The notes beneath the pieces are model-generated. The model saw nothing but the letters and a program-made list of their open reading frames with translations. It made no database searches and was not told where the DNA came from. The position numbers were made by a program, and so were the translations under genes. Positions 27,240 through 36,039 of a DNA stretch of 64,000 bases are shown one piece after another. Position 1 is the stretch's first letter. Each line of letters starts with the position of its first letter. Origin of the DNA: CAVPCZ01 sp963779225 (GTDB lineage: Bacteria > Bacteroidota > Ignavibacteria > UBA10030 > UBA6906); contig CAVZWW010000003.1 in assembly GCA_963779225.1 (NCBI GenBank), positions 2,604,001-2,668,000 on the forward strand, in the 5' to 3' direction.

Positions 27240-28928
27240 CTATGAGACCGCGGGGAACAGATAGACCTGCAGCAGAACGAGAATCCCCACGAGGCAGACG
27301 AGCGCCACGCTGTGCCAGAGCACGGACCGGAGAATCGTTCCTTCCTCTCCCACCTGATCCGTCGCCACCGCCGCCACGACAATACTCTGGGCGTTGATCA
27401 TCTTTCCCATTACTCCGCCGGAACTGTTCGCGGCCGCGGCAACGAGTGGCGAAATGTGCAGACGTTCTGCGGTGATCTGCTGGAGATTTCCAAAGAGAAC
27501 GTTGGATGAAGTATCGCTGCCGGTGAGCATCACGCCGACCCAGCCAAGGATGGGGAGAAAAAGGGAAACACCACGCCCGTCGCCGCAAAGGCCAATCCTA
27601 TCGTCGCATCGAGGCCGGCATAGCGGAAGGTGAACCCGATGGCCATCATGACTGCAATGGTCGCCAGCGAAGGTCCGAGGCGGACAACGGTTCTTCCAAA
27701 CACCCTGGCAATCTCCATCGGTCTCAGTTTCAAGAAGAACCCGCCCATGACACCGGCCAGCAGCACGCTGGTTCCGGTCGCAGAGAGCCAGTTGAATGTG
27801 TATGCCGCTTCCTCGGCACGAGGTGCGGGAACCACAGGCAGAGTGCGGAACACGGCCATGTCCAGGAAGGGAACGCGGACCTGAAATGCCGTCCAGCCGG
27901 CAAGTGTATCCAGTGTCACTCTGGTTTCCGGAAATCCCCAGAGAAACACAAAGAGAGAGAGCAAACCCCACGGCATCCACGCGGCAAGGGTTCCGTACGT
28001 CCGGATGCCAGGCTGTGCCCTGCCGGGATCCTGGAGTGCCGGATCCCGGAGTGCCAATTCTCGGATCGGCGGATCCAGGAGTGTCATGAGGAAAGCGCCA
28101 CACACGTTTCGGCCGCCAGAACTTCAAAAGAGTAACAAGCGCCAGCAGGGATACCGTGGAACTCGCGATGCCGACCATCCAGGGTCCGTGATAGTTGCTC
28201 ACGAGAAACTGTGTCGCGGCGAAACTCGTTCCTGCAACGAGACAGGCCGGCCACACCTCCAGCATCCGGCGGAATCCGGCAGTCGCCGACACAATCCAGA
28301 ATGGAATGATGAGGCAGAAGAAGGGCAGCTGGCGGCCGACGGTGGCGGAAAGCTGGAGAACCGGCAGCCCGGTGACGGCGGACAGTGCAATGATCGGTGT
28401 TCCCATGGCAGCGTAGGCGACGGGGACGGTGTTCCCCAGCAGAGCAAGTCCGGCAGCCGGAAGGGGTTTGAACCCGATCCCGATCAGAATCGCCGCAGAT
28501 ATCGCTACGGGCGTGCCAAAACCGGCGGCCCCTTCGATAAATGCCCCGAAACAAAACGCGATGAGAAGCACCTGGATTCTCCGGTCTTCTGCAAACGAGG
28601 CGATAGATTCTCTGACAATCGCAAATGTTCCGGTCGTCACGGCGATATCGTAGACGAAAATCGCACAGAGGACTATCCAGCCGATGGGCAGGAGCCCGAA
28701 CGCGGCTCCGTAGAAAGCCGCGGCGGCGGCCATCCGGGCAGGCATGCCGTAAACGAACATCGCCACGAGGACGGCCGTGGTCAACCCCAGCACAGCCGCA
28801 ACATGGGCCCGGGCCTTGAACAGGGTCATCGATCCAAGCAGAACGAACAGCGGCAGTGCCGCCACAAGGGCCGACAGGGGAAGGCTCTCAAATACGGGCG
28901 TGTACTGCTGCGTCCATGAATACGGCAT
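27240..28928 (-). pseudogene. L-lactate permease (LctP/LldP family), with two compensating frameshifts
   Basis: The minus strand encodes an LctP-type permease of about 560 codons with a start at ATG 28928 (MPYSWTQQYTPVFESLPLS). The first 270 codons are normal (IEGAAGFGTPVAISAAILIG and VSATAGFRRMLEVWP). In a linker at about 28020-28090 the family-like reading moves to another frame (WMPWGLLSLFVFLWGFPETRV to ATGVVFPFFSP). Near 27555, at a C-run, it moves back to the first frame for ILGWVGVMLTGSDTSSN to the end. The original frame stays open throughout, giving an uninterrupted but garbled 150-residue middle. The linker contains short GGATCC/GGCACTCC direct repeats that could have caused the first slip. 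It is either a pseudogene or carries two sequence errors. An intact protein would import lactate with protons. Confidence 0.7.
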
Positions 28929-29009
28929 GGCGTGTCCGGGTGGCTGATGAGACGACGGAAAGGCGATACCAATGTAGTGAGGGTTTGCGACAGTTGCCAT
29001 ATCGGTGGG

Positions 29010-29038
29010 TTGCGGCTGTCATTGCCGGGTTGTACATT
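29010..29038 (+). promoter_or_regulatory. Promoter for the SDR gene, near-leaderless
   Basis: TTGCGG at 29010-29015 and TACATT at 29033-29038 are 17 bases apart. The ATG at 29047 begins eight bases after the -10 box, so the transcript would start essentially at the start codon. Confidence 0.5.
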
Positions 29039-29046
29039 ACGTGCAC

Positions 29047-29688
29047 ATGACTACCCGGAAATCCGTCCTCCTTGCGGGTGCGACCGGACTTGTCGGCCGT
29101 GAGTGCCTTGCGGCACTGCTGGCCGAGTCCTCGTTTGACCCCGTCACTATTCTTGTGCGCCGGCCGCTGCCATCTCCTCCGCCATCGGACCGGCTTGTTG
29201 TGCGTGTGGTGGATTTTGAAAACCTGGATCGGGAGGCCTCCGCGTTTGCCGTGCACTACGTATTCTGTTGTCTGGGGACGACGATGCGCAACGCGGGTTC
29301 CCGGGACGCTTTTCGCCGTGTGGATTATGACTACGCGTTGCAGACTGCACAGCTCGGGCTGGCTGGTGGCGCCAGACATTTCTTGCTCGTGAGCGCGCTC
29401 GGTGCTAATGCCACCTCCCGCGTCTTCTACAATCGTGTCAAGGGAGAACTCGAGCAGGCCATCGGCCGCCTTGGCTACACCTCGGTCACCATTGTGCGCC
29501 CTTCGCTGCTCCTCGGGGAACGCCACGAACGGCGGTTCGGCGAGGACATCGCAAAGAGGTTTTCGGCGCTCGCGCTCGCATCCTGGCGGCCTGTCCCCGC
29601 AAAACAGGTCGCCGCCGTGCTGGTTAGGGCCGCGCGCGAGGACGCTCCGGGGATCCGCGTGATTATCAACCGGGAGCTGTTTTTCTGA
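29047..29688 (+). CDS. NAD(P)-binding atypical short-chain dehydrogenase (HTATIP2/YbjT-like)
   Basis: A 213-residue Rossmann-fold protein. The dinucleotide-binding motif is at the N-terminus (VLLAGATGLVGRECL, GxxGxxG form). It is followed by VFCCLGTTMRNAGSRDAF and the HFLLVSALGANATS strand with the catalytic-type Ser, then FYNRVKGELEQAI, in which Tyr-x3-Lys is reduced to YNRVK spacing. The C-terminal IVRPSLLLGERHERR completes the atypical SDR pattern seen in TIP30/HTATIP2 relatives. Substrate unknown. The start is ATG 29047; it lacks a Shine-Dalgarno site, consistent with a near-leaderless transcript. The gene is divergent from the lactate permease. Confidence 0.82.
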   Translation: MTTRKSVLLAGATGLVGRECLAALLAESSFDPVTILVRRPLPSPPPSDRLVVRVVDFENLDREASAFAVHYVFCCLGTTMRNAGSRDAFRRVDYDYALQTAQLGLAGGARHFLLVSALGANATSRVFYNRVKGELEQAIGRLGYTSVTIVRPSLLLGERHERRFGEDIAKRFSALALASWRPVPAKQVAAVLVRAAREDAPGIRVIINRELFF

Positions 29689-29724
29689 TTCGCATGCTGT
29701 TTCTTCCACCTGCTGAGGAATACC

Positions 29725-30846
29725 ATGGCCATGACGTCGAAAGAACGGATGATGTGCGCACTGCACGGTGAAAAGGCTGACCGGCTTCCCGTTACCGTGC
29801 ATCAATGGCAGGGGTTTCATCTGGATACCTACCTTGAGGGCGCCACGCCGCTGCAGGCATTCCAGAAATTCGGCATGGATGCGGCGATCCAGTACTTTGA
29901 GGATATGGGACAGTTCTGGCTTGTTGACGCCGATTTTGCCAAATTCTCCACGCCGCAGTGGCGCGATGAAGTGACGGTGGTCAGCGCCGACCCGGATAAC
30001 AGAATCAACCACCACGTCATCCGTACCCCCGAAGGCACGCTGGCCTACAAGACCGCGGGCGACCGCAAGACCACATGGATAACCGAGTATCTCGTCAAAC
30101 ATGATGAGGACATCGAGCTGATCCGGAAGTACATGCCGGTCCCCGGGCTCGATCCCGGGCCGCTCGCGCGCGTGTACGACGAAGTGGGCGACCAGGGGAT
30201 CGTGCGCGGGTTCGTCTGGGGAGACCAGGCGGGGTGCTGGCAACATGCGGCATGCCTCATGGATGTGACCGAGCTGATATTCAGGGCCATCGACACTCCC
30301 GCCTGGGTCCACGCGTTCCTCCAGATCCTGCTGGAAAAAAAACTGCGGTTCATCGAGGGCATGAAGGGGGCGAAGTTCGATCTGGTGGAAACCGGCGGAG
30401 GCTCCGCCTCATCAACTGTGATCTCACCCGGCCTGCACAGGGAGTTCTGCCTCCCCTATGACCGTCAGCTCCATGATGCCCTACACGATCTGCGGTTCAC
30501 GGTAACCTATCACACCTGCGGCGGCACTCTCGGCATCGAAGATTCGATCATCCGGAACGGCACGGATGCTTCCGAAACCCTGGCGCCACCGAGCATCGGC
30601 GGCAATCAGGAACCCTGGGAGGTGAAGGAGAAGATGGGAGGCCGGATCGCGTTGATCGGGGGCATGGATCAACATTCCGTATTGACTACAGGAAGCCCTG
30701 CCGAGATCAAATCGCAGGTCGAACTTCTCTTTCGGAAGGTCGGCTACGATGGCGGATACATTCTCTCCTGTGCCGATCACTTTTTCGACACACCGCCGGA
30801 GCATCTGGCAGCTTTCTCCAATGCGGCACGCGCATGCACATACTGA
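29725..30846 (+). CDS. Uroporphyrinogen decarboxylase (URO-D) family protein
   Basis: A 373-residue TIM-barrel protein of the URO-D superfamily. It begins with the usual SKERMMCALHGEKADRLPV and has YFEDMGQFWLVDADF, a central LEKKLRFIEGMKGAKFD helix, the TYHTCGGTLGIEDSII strand with His and Cys, and GGMDQHSVLTTGSPAEI near the end. True HemE has an invariant N-terminal R-Q-A-G-R motif which is not present, so it is probably a corrinoid methyltransferase-like (MtaA/CmuA type) or another superfamily member rather than a heme enzyme. GAGGAA precedes ATG 29725, and a second ATG at 29731 is possible. The stop overlaps the start of the following beta-helix gene (TGATG), so translation is probably coupled. 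Confidence 0.82.
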   Translation: MAMTSKERMMCALHGEKADRLPVTVHQWQGFHLDTYLEGATPLQAFQKFGMDAAIQYFEDMGQFWLVDADFAKFSTPQWRDEVTVVSADPDNRINHHVIRTPEGTLAYKTAGDRKTTWITEYLVKHDEDIELIRKYMPVPGLDPGPLARVYDEVGDQGIVRGFVWGDQAGCWQHAACLMDVTELIFRAIDTPAWVHAFLQILLEKKLRFIEGMKGAKFDLVETGGGSASSTVISPGLHREFCLPYDRQLHDALHDLRFTVTYHTCGGTLGIEDSIIRNGTDASETLAPPSIGGNQEPWEVKEKMGGRIALIGGMDQHSVLTTGSPAEIKSQVELLFRKVGYDGGYILSCADHFFDTPPEHLAAFSNAARACTY

Positions 30847-33080
30847 TGAATACCATCCGCCCCGCATCGAAGCACGCCCGCCTGGTCCTCTCGGCTGTAC
30901 TCCTGATGTTTCTCCTACCAGGCGCAGGTCCTCAAATCCCGGAACGCGTTCTGTTCTACGTGGCCGCTGACGGGAATGACTCCTGGTCCGGCCTGCTGGC
31001 CGCACCGAATGCCCACAGGACCGACGGACCGTTCGCCACGCTTCAGCGTGTCCGGAATGCGGTGAGGGAACGGACCGCGGACGGTTCCCATGCAGGAGTC
31101 CGCATCCGGGGGGGTGTGTACAGCCTCGACAGGTCCCTCCGCCTGGATGCGACCGATTCCGGCACGAAGGAGAACCCGGTCGTCTGGAGCGCCTATGCAA
31201 ACGAATCCGTTCGATTGATCGGCGGCAAAGTCATCAGCGGATTTCACGCGATCAACGACCCGTCGGTGTTGAAGAGAATTCCCGACCGGATCCGGAATGC
31301 GATTCTCGTCACCGATTTGAAAGGCCAGGGGGTGAAGGACTTCGGAGTCCTGCCGAACCGGATGAACCTCTATTTCCGGGGCGCCCGCATGACCGTCGCC
31401 CGTTATCCGAACAAGGGGTGGCTGACAATCGCCGCAGTTCCCCAGACGGCCGGGCCGATCCTGAATCAGGGTGACAAGAAAGTCATCAAGAATGGACTGC
31501 CTGCGGGGCGGCACTGCGGGGTTTTCCAGTATAGCGGCGAACGCCCCTCCGCCTGGTCTGCCAAAAAAGACATCTGGATGCACGGGTATTGGGTATGGGA
31601 TTGGAGGGACGGATATCAACGGGTCGAATCGTTTGACACACTTGCACACATGGTGTATCCCGCCGAACCACATCACCACTACGGTTATCAACAGGGGCAG
31701 CGATACGCATTCCTCAACGTGCTGGAGGAGCTGGATGTCCCGGGGGAGTGGGTGCTGGACGAAGAACAGGGGCTGCTCTATTTCTGGCCCCCGTCGAACC
31801 TGCGCACAGGCGATGTGACGGTGTCCATGTTGCGGGAGCCGATGATTCTCCTCGACGGAGTCTCCCACGTCCGATTCCAGGCTCTGACATTTGAGGGGTC
31901 GCGTGCATGTGCGGTCAAGATCCGTGGCGGGTATAATAACGCTGTTGCCGGGTGCACCGTACGGAACATCGACAACGATACGAGCGTGATCATCGATGGG
32001 GGAATAAGAAACGGCGTCAGGAGCTGCGACATCTATGACGTTGGGTCCACCGGCATACGTATTTCCGGGGGGGACAGGAAGACGCTCACGCCTGCCGGTA
32101 ACTATGCGACGAACAACCACATCCAGAGGTTCGGCGGCATCGTCCAGGCGTTTAACGGAGGGGTTTTTCTGCAGGGGGTGGGCAATATCGTCTCGAACAA
32201 CCGCATTCATGATGCACCCTTCTCCGGCATCCAGTATTATGGCAATGATCATATCATCGAGTTCAACGATATCTATGACATTGCACACGAATCCGGAGAT
32301 GTCGGAGGAGTGAACACCGGAGCCGACTATTCGGAGCAAGGCACCGTGATCAGATACAATTACATCCACGACACGCACGGATATGGCGAAGGGGGCTTTC
32401 GAGCAATCTATCTGGATCTTCCGGGGTCCAATACGATTGTGTATGGCAACATTCTCGCCAATGTCGATATCGGTGTGTTCTTCAACAGCGGACGAGACAA
32501 CGTCGTGGAGAACAATATCTTTGTCAATTGTCATCCGGCGGTGAATATTTATATCTGGCCTCATGTTTCCTATTTTCATCCCGGCGGGGCCTGGAAGATC
32601 GTGGAGAAGCTGTATGATATCCGGTTCCGGGAAGCTCCCTACAGTCTGCGCTACCCGAAACTTCCATCGTACCTTGACTCGGCGGATCTCGGCATGCCGT
32701 ATGGCCATGCAGTGACCAGGAATATCAGTGTCGGGGGGACCTTCCTTGACCTGTCTGAAGGTATGAACTTCTCCCATGTTCGTGTGGAGAACAACCTGAT
32801 TGCTGACACCACGCTTCTGGTGATCACGCGCAAGTGGACTCCGGACTACGATCCGTACCACATCGGGTATGCGGCGGAATATTCTCGCAGTGACAGCATG
32901 ATCGCCGGAGAGCTCATCTCGCGAGGGAACATTCTCTCCGATCCGGGGTTTGCCGATGTGCGCGGAGGGGATTTCCGACTGAAGGAAACCTCTCCGGCGT
33001 GGCAGCTCGGGTTCAAAAGGATCCCGTTTGAACACATAGGCCTTTTCGTGGATGAATTCCGGAAGGACCGGAACGAATGA
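30846..33080 (+). CDS. Secreted right-handed parallel beta-helix protein
   Basis: A 744-residue exported protein. ATG 30846 overlaps the preceding stop as TGATG and gives a signal peptide (SAVLLMFLLPGAGP); ATG 30834 is an alternative adding four residues. The mature start VAADGNDSWSG and FATLQRVRNAVRE match the opening of the beta-helix protein at 300-3845, as do MTVARYPNKGWLTIAAVPQ and LDVPGEWVLDEEQGLLYFW, so the two are paralogues. Beta-helix coils with ENNIFVNCHPAVN, NHIQRFGG and GTVIRYNYIHDTHG run from about 320 to 600. The extra GHL10-like domain of the first paralogue is lacking. GH141-like or lyase activity is possible but not shown. ATGA overlap with the GNAT gene downstream suggests one transcript. 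Confidence 0.83.
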   Translation: MNTIRPASKHARLVLSAVLLMFLLPGAGPQIPERVLFYVAADGNDSWSGLLAAPNAHRTDGPFATLQRVRNAVRERTADGSHAGVRIRGGVYSLDRSLRLDATDSGTKENPVVWSAYANESVRLIGGKVISGFHAINDPSVLKRIPDRIRNAILVTDLKGQGVKDFGVLPNRMNLYFRGARMTVARYPNKGWLTIAAVPQTAGPILNQGDKKVIKNGLPAGRHCGVFQYSGERPSAWSAKKDIWMHGYWVWDWRDGYQRVESFDTLAHMVYPAEPHHHYGYQQGQRYAFLNVLEELDVPGEWVLDEEQGLLYFWPPSNLRTGDVTVSMLREPMILLDGVSHVRFQALTFEGSRACAVKIRGGYNNAVAGCTVRNIDNDTSVIIDGGIRNGVRSCDIYDVGSTGIRISGGDRKTLTPAGNYATNNHIQRFGGIVQAFNGGVFLQGVGNIVSNNRIHDAPFSGIQYYGNDHIIEFNDIYDIAHESGDVGGVNTGADYSEQGTVIRYNYIHDTHGYGEGGFRAIYLDLPGSNTIVYGNILANVDIGVFFNSGRDNVVENNIFVNCHPAVNIYIWPHVSYFHPGGAWKIVEKLYDIRFREAPYSLRYPKLPSYLDSADLGMPYGHAVTRNISVGGTFLDLSEGMNFSHVRVENNLIADTTLLVITRKWTPDYDPYHIGYAAEYSRSDSMIAGELISRGNILSDPGFADVRGGDFRLKETSPAWQLGFKRIPFEHIGLFVDEFRKDRNE

Positions 33081-33592
33081 ACCTGCGTCCCGCCCGGCCG
33101 GGCGACGTTCCCCGGCTCGCAGCACTCGGTGCCGCGCTCGCTCAGCAACATGCCGCATACGACCCGCTGCGTTTCGTCGTTGCCGGCGAACCGCTCCATA
33201 CCTTCGCGGCGTTTTTCGAAGAAGAGGTGGCGAATCCGGATGCCGCTATCCTCGTCCTGGAGGAAGGGAGCACACTCGCCGGTTACGCATTTGCACGTCT
33301 GGAACCGGCAAGCATTGTGGATCTGACGGACAGCGCATACTGGCTTCACGACCTTTTCCTGCTTCCTTCTGCACGAGGCAAAGGGGGCGGCAGGGCGCTC
33401 GTGCACGCCATCGGAGGAATTGTGCGGGCCAGAGGCGGGCGCAAGCTTCTCCTTTCTGTTTCGCCGCACAACGCGTCCGCCCGCAGGCTGTTTCAGGCAA
33501 ACGGGTTTAGACCCACCATGGTCGAGATGCAACTCGACCTTCAAGCAGACCCTTCCGAGGAAGAGCACAACGATGAAGAAACCCGAAGCTAA
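33077..33592 (+). CDS. GNAT family N-acetyltransferase
   Basis: A 171-residue acetyl-CoA-dependent acyltransferase. The N-terminus NLRPARPGDVPRLAAL is the standard first strand and helix. The acetyl-CoA pyrophosphate-binding loop is LHDLFLLPSARGKGGGRAL (RxxGxG form) at about 90-113, and the C-terminal SVSPHNASARRLFQANGF is the alpha4-beta7 region with the usual Asn-x4-Arg-LF pattern. Target unknown. The ATG overlaps the previous stop (ATGA) and the gene's own end overlaps the start of the amidase gene by 20 bases, showing a tightly packed set. Confidence 0.88.
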   Translation: MNLRPARPGDVPRLAALGAALAQQHAAYDPLRFVVAGEPLHTFAAFFEEEVANPDAAILVLEEGSTLAGYAFARLEPASIVDLTDSAYWLHDLFLLPSARGKGGGRALVHAIGGIVRARGGRKLLLSVSPHNASARRLFQANGFRPTMVEMQLDLQADPSEEEHNDEETRS

Positions 33593-35239
33593 CCTGCGAC
33601 AGAGCGATGCGGTGAGCCGTCGCTCTTTTCTGCGGACCGGCCTGGCAGGAGGAGCCGTGGCTGCGGCATTTCCCCTGCTGGCAGAAGAAACGCACGGGTC
33701 AGGAAATCCCGGGGAAAAGGGGCTGTCCCGCCTTTCGAACTGGATGAAATACCCATCAGCGAATTGCAGCAGCGGCTGCAGGACGGTACCGATACCGCCC
33801 GGTCCATCACGGAAAAGTACCTTGAGCGGATCAAGATGATCGACCGGGAGGGACCCGGCCTGCGGAGTGTGATAGAAGTGAATCCCGATGCACTGTCCAT
33901 CGCCGATGCCCTGGACAGTGAACGAAAAGAAAAGGGAATGCGCGGTCCGCTTCATGGGATCCCGGTACTGATCAAGGACAATATCGACACGGCGGACGGT
34001 ATGGCGACCACCGCGGGGTCACTTGCCCTCGTCGGATCGAAGCCCCCGGAGGATGCTTTTATTGTCCGGCTTCTTCGTGGCGCCGGGGCTGTCATTCTCG
34101 GAAAGACAAATCTGAGTGAGTGGGCGAACATCCGCTCGAGCCGTTCCACCAGCGGGTGGAGTGCCCGGGGCGGGCTCACCAGGAACCCGTACGCGCTGGA
34201 CCGCAACACATCCGGTTCCAGTTCCGGGTCGGCCGCCGCCGTGGCAGCTAGCCTTTGTGCCGCCGCCATCGGCACCGAAACCGACGGATCGATCGTGAGT
34301 CCATCCAACTGCTGCGGGATTGTCGGGCTGAAACCGACGGTGGGTCTTGTGAGCCGGACCGGAATCATTCCGATCTCACACACGCAGGACACGGCCGGAC
34401 CGATGGCACGAACGGTCCGTGACGCCGCAATTCTTCTCGGTGTGATCGCCGCCGTGGACGGGGAAGACCTTGCGACGAAGAGCGGAACGCGGAAAGGCTC
34501 TGCCGACTATACACGGTACCTGGATCCCGCGGGATTGCGCGGACGCCGCATCGGTGTCGCACGGCAGTATTTCGGATTCCATGAAGGAGTGGAGTCCGTG
34601 ATGGAATCCGCTCTGGATGCCATCAAGGATGCCGGTGCTATGCTTGTGGATCCGGTGGAAATCCCGAGCCTGGGGAAGTTTGATGATTCGGAATCGGCCG
34701 TCTTCCGGTATGAGTTGAAAGCAGATCTCAATGCCTACCTTGCCCGCCTGGGGCCCGGCGCACCGGTTCATTCGCTCAAGGAGATCATCGACTTCAATGA
34801 ACGAAACAAGCAAACGGAAATGCCATTTTTCGGGCAGGACATATTCATCAAGTCCGACGCGAAAGGCCCATTGAGCAGCAAGGAATACCGCGCGGCCCTT
34901 AAGAAGAACCTCCGGTTGACACGCGACGAGGGGATTGATGCGGTGATGAAGAAACACAGACTGGACGCGTTGCTCGCGCCGACCGGTGGTCCCGCATGGC
35001 TTACCGACCTGGTGAACGGCGACCACTTCTCCGGCGAAAGCTCAAGCCTTGCCGCCGTTGCCGGGTACCCGAGCATCACCGTGCCTGCAGGGGCGGTCTT
35101 CGGCCTCCCTGTGGGGATTTCCTTCTTCGGCCGAGCCTGGAGCGAACCGGTACTTCTGGCGATTGCATATTCCTTCGAACAGGTGACAAAGGCACGAAGG
35201 CCTCCCCGTTTTCTCGCAACATGCGACACGGGGGGATAG
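33573..35239 (+). pseudogene. Tat-exported amidase (amidase signature family) with a frameshift after the signal region
   Basis: ATG 33573 starts a Tat signal (VSRRSFLRTGLAGGAVAAAFP) that stays in frame 3 to about 33730. The mature amidase is in a different frame, beginning PFELDEIPISELQQRLQDG at about 33731. The two join at CCCGGGGAAAAGGGGC (about 33708-33723), where one base appears to be missing; the span of 1667 bases is one short of a whole number of codons. The body is a normal amidase: Lys in VLIKDNIDTADG, the Ser-rich TSGSSSGSAAAVAAS and GTETDGSIVSPSNCCG complete the Ser-cisSer-Lys triad region. No good start exists in the amidase frame. It may be a recent pseudogene, a sequence error or, less likely, a frameshifted message. 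An intact product would hydrolyse amide bonds in the periplasm. Confidence 0.72.
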
Positions 35240-35357
35240 GGTCACATTGATCCGGTATCGGCTCCGCCGGCGATAGAAAGAGCGGAACGCCCTGAAAGAC
35301 GCAGGCTGGCTCGAGAAAGCCGGGATGCGGCGTCAACAAAGCAAAGGGGAGGGGAGT

Positions 35358-36014
35358 ATGGCACGTTCGTTCGACTGGACGGTCTGGCAGCCGCAGATAG
35401 AGCGGTTCCTGGCGCAGAGGATGCCGGAGGGGGATCCTGCGCACGACCTGGAGCATGTGCGGCGCGTGGCTGCCACCGCAGCACGGCTGGCGGGTGCTGA
35501 GGAAGCCGATCTGGAGGTGGTGCTCCCCGCTGCCTGGCTGCACGACTGCGTCGTGATGCCAAAAGACTCGCCGATGCGCTCCAGGGCGTCAACTTTTGCC
35601 GCACAGGTTGCCACCGATTTCCTACGCACCATCAGCTATCCCGAACAGTTTCTGCAGGATATTCACCACGCCATCTCCGCGCACAGTTTTTCCTCCGGCA
35701 TCGGACCGAAAACACTTGAGGCGATGGTGGTGCGGGATGCGGATTTCCTTGATGCCCTCGGGGCGATCGGCATCGCACGCTGCCTGACGCTGGGCACGAC
35801 CATGGGACAGCGATTGTACGACCCGGCGGAGCCCATTCCCGCGAAGCGTCAACCCGATGACCGGCGCTATACGATTGATCACTTTTACACCAAGTTGCTT
35901 CGCCTCGGCGGCATGATGCACACGGCTTCCGGGCAGGCTGAAGCCGGCGCCCGGACGGCCTTCATCCAGGCATTCCTCGATCAATTGTCTTCCGAACTCT
36001 CCGATGTGAACTGA
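35358..36014 (+). CDS. HD domain phosphohydrolase (YedJ-like)
   Basis: A 218-residue soluble protein of the HD superfamily, which are metal-dependent phosphohydrolases. The metal ligands are visible in order: H in AHDLEHVRRVAAT, the HD pair in AAWLHDCVVMP, and the final D in VRDADFLDALGAIGIARC. The 14-residue IDHFYTKLLRLGGMMHTASG block is also typical of the YedJ subgroup. Members act on nucleotides or sugar phosphates, and the substrate cannot be read. ATG 35358 follows GGGAGGGGAG, which is a better start than the earlier in-frame ATG at 35325. The GH27 gene begins 25 bases later. Confidence 0.85.
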   Translation: MARSFDWTVWQPQIERFLAQRMPEGDPAHDLEHVRRVAATAARLAGAEEADLEVVLPAAWLHDCVVMPKDSPMRSRASTFAAQVATDFLRTISYPEQFLQDIHHAISAHSFSSGIGPKTLEAMVVRDADFLDALGAIGIARCLTLGTTMGQRLYDPAEPIPAKRQPDDRRYTIDHFYTKLLRLGGMMHTASGQAEAGARTAFIQAFLDQLSSELSDVN

Positions 36015-36039
36015 TCCGACCGGAGGTGGAGGTGCACCT

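Noticed and set aside
30915..33158. A 747-codon minus-strand open frame opposite the beta-helix gene
   Set aside because: It is antisense to a gene with a signal peptide and recognisable coils. Its translation has no domain and mirrors high GC at third positions.
33700..33730. Programmed -1 frameshift in the amidase gene
   Set aside because: The zero-frame codons are GGG GAA AAG GGG, which do not form the canonical X XXY YYZ slippery heptamer, so mutation or sequence error is more likely.
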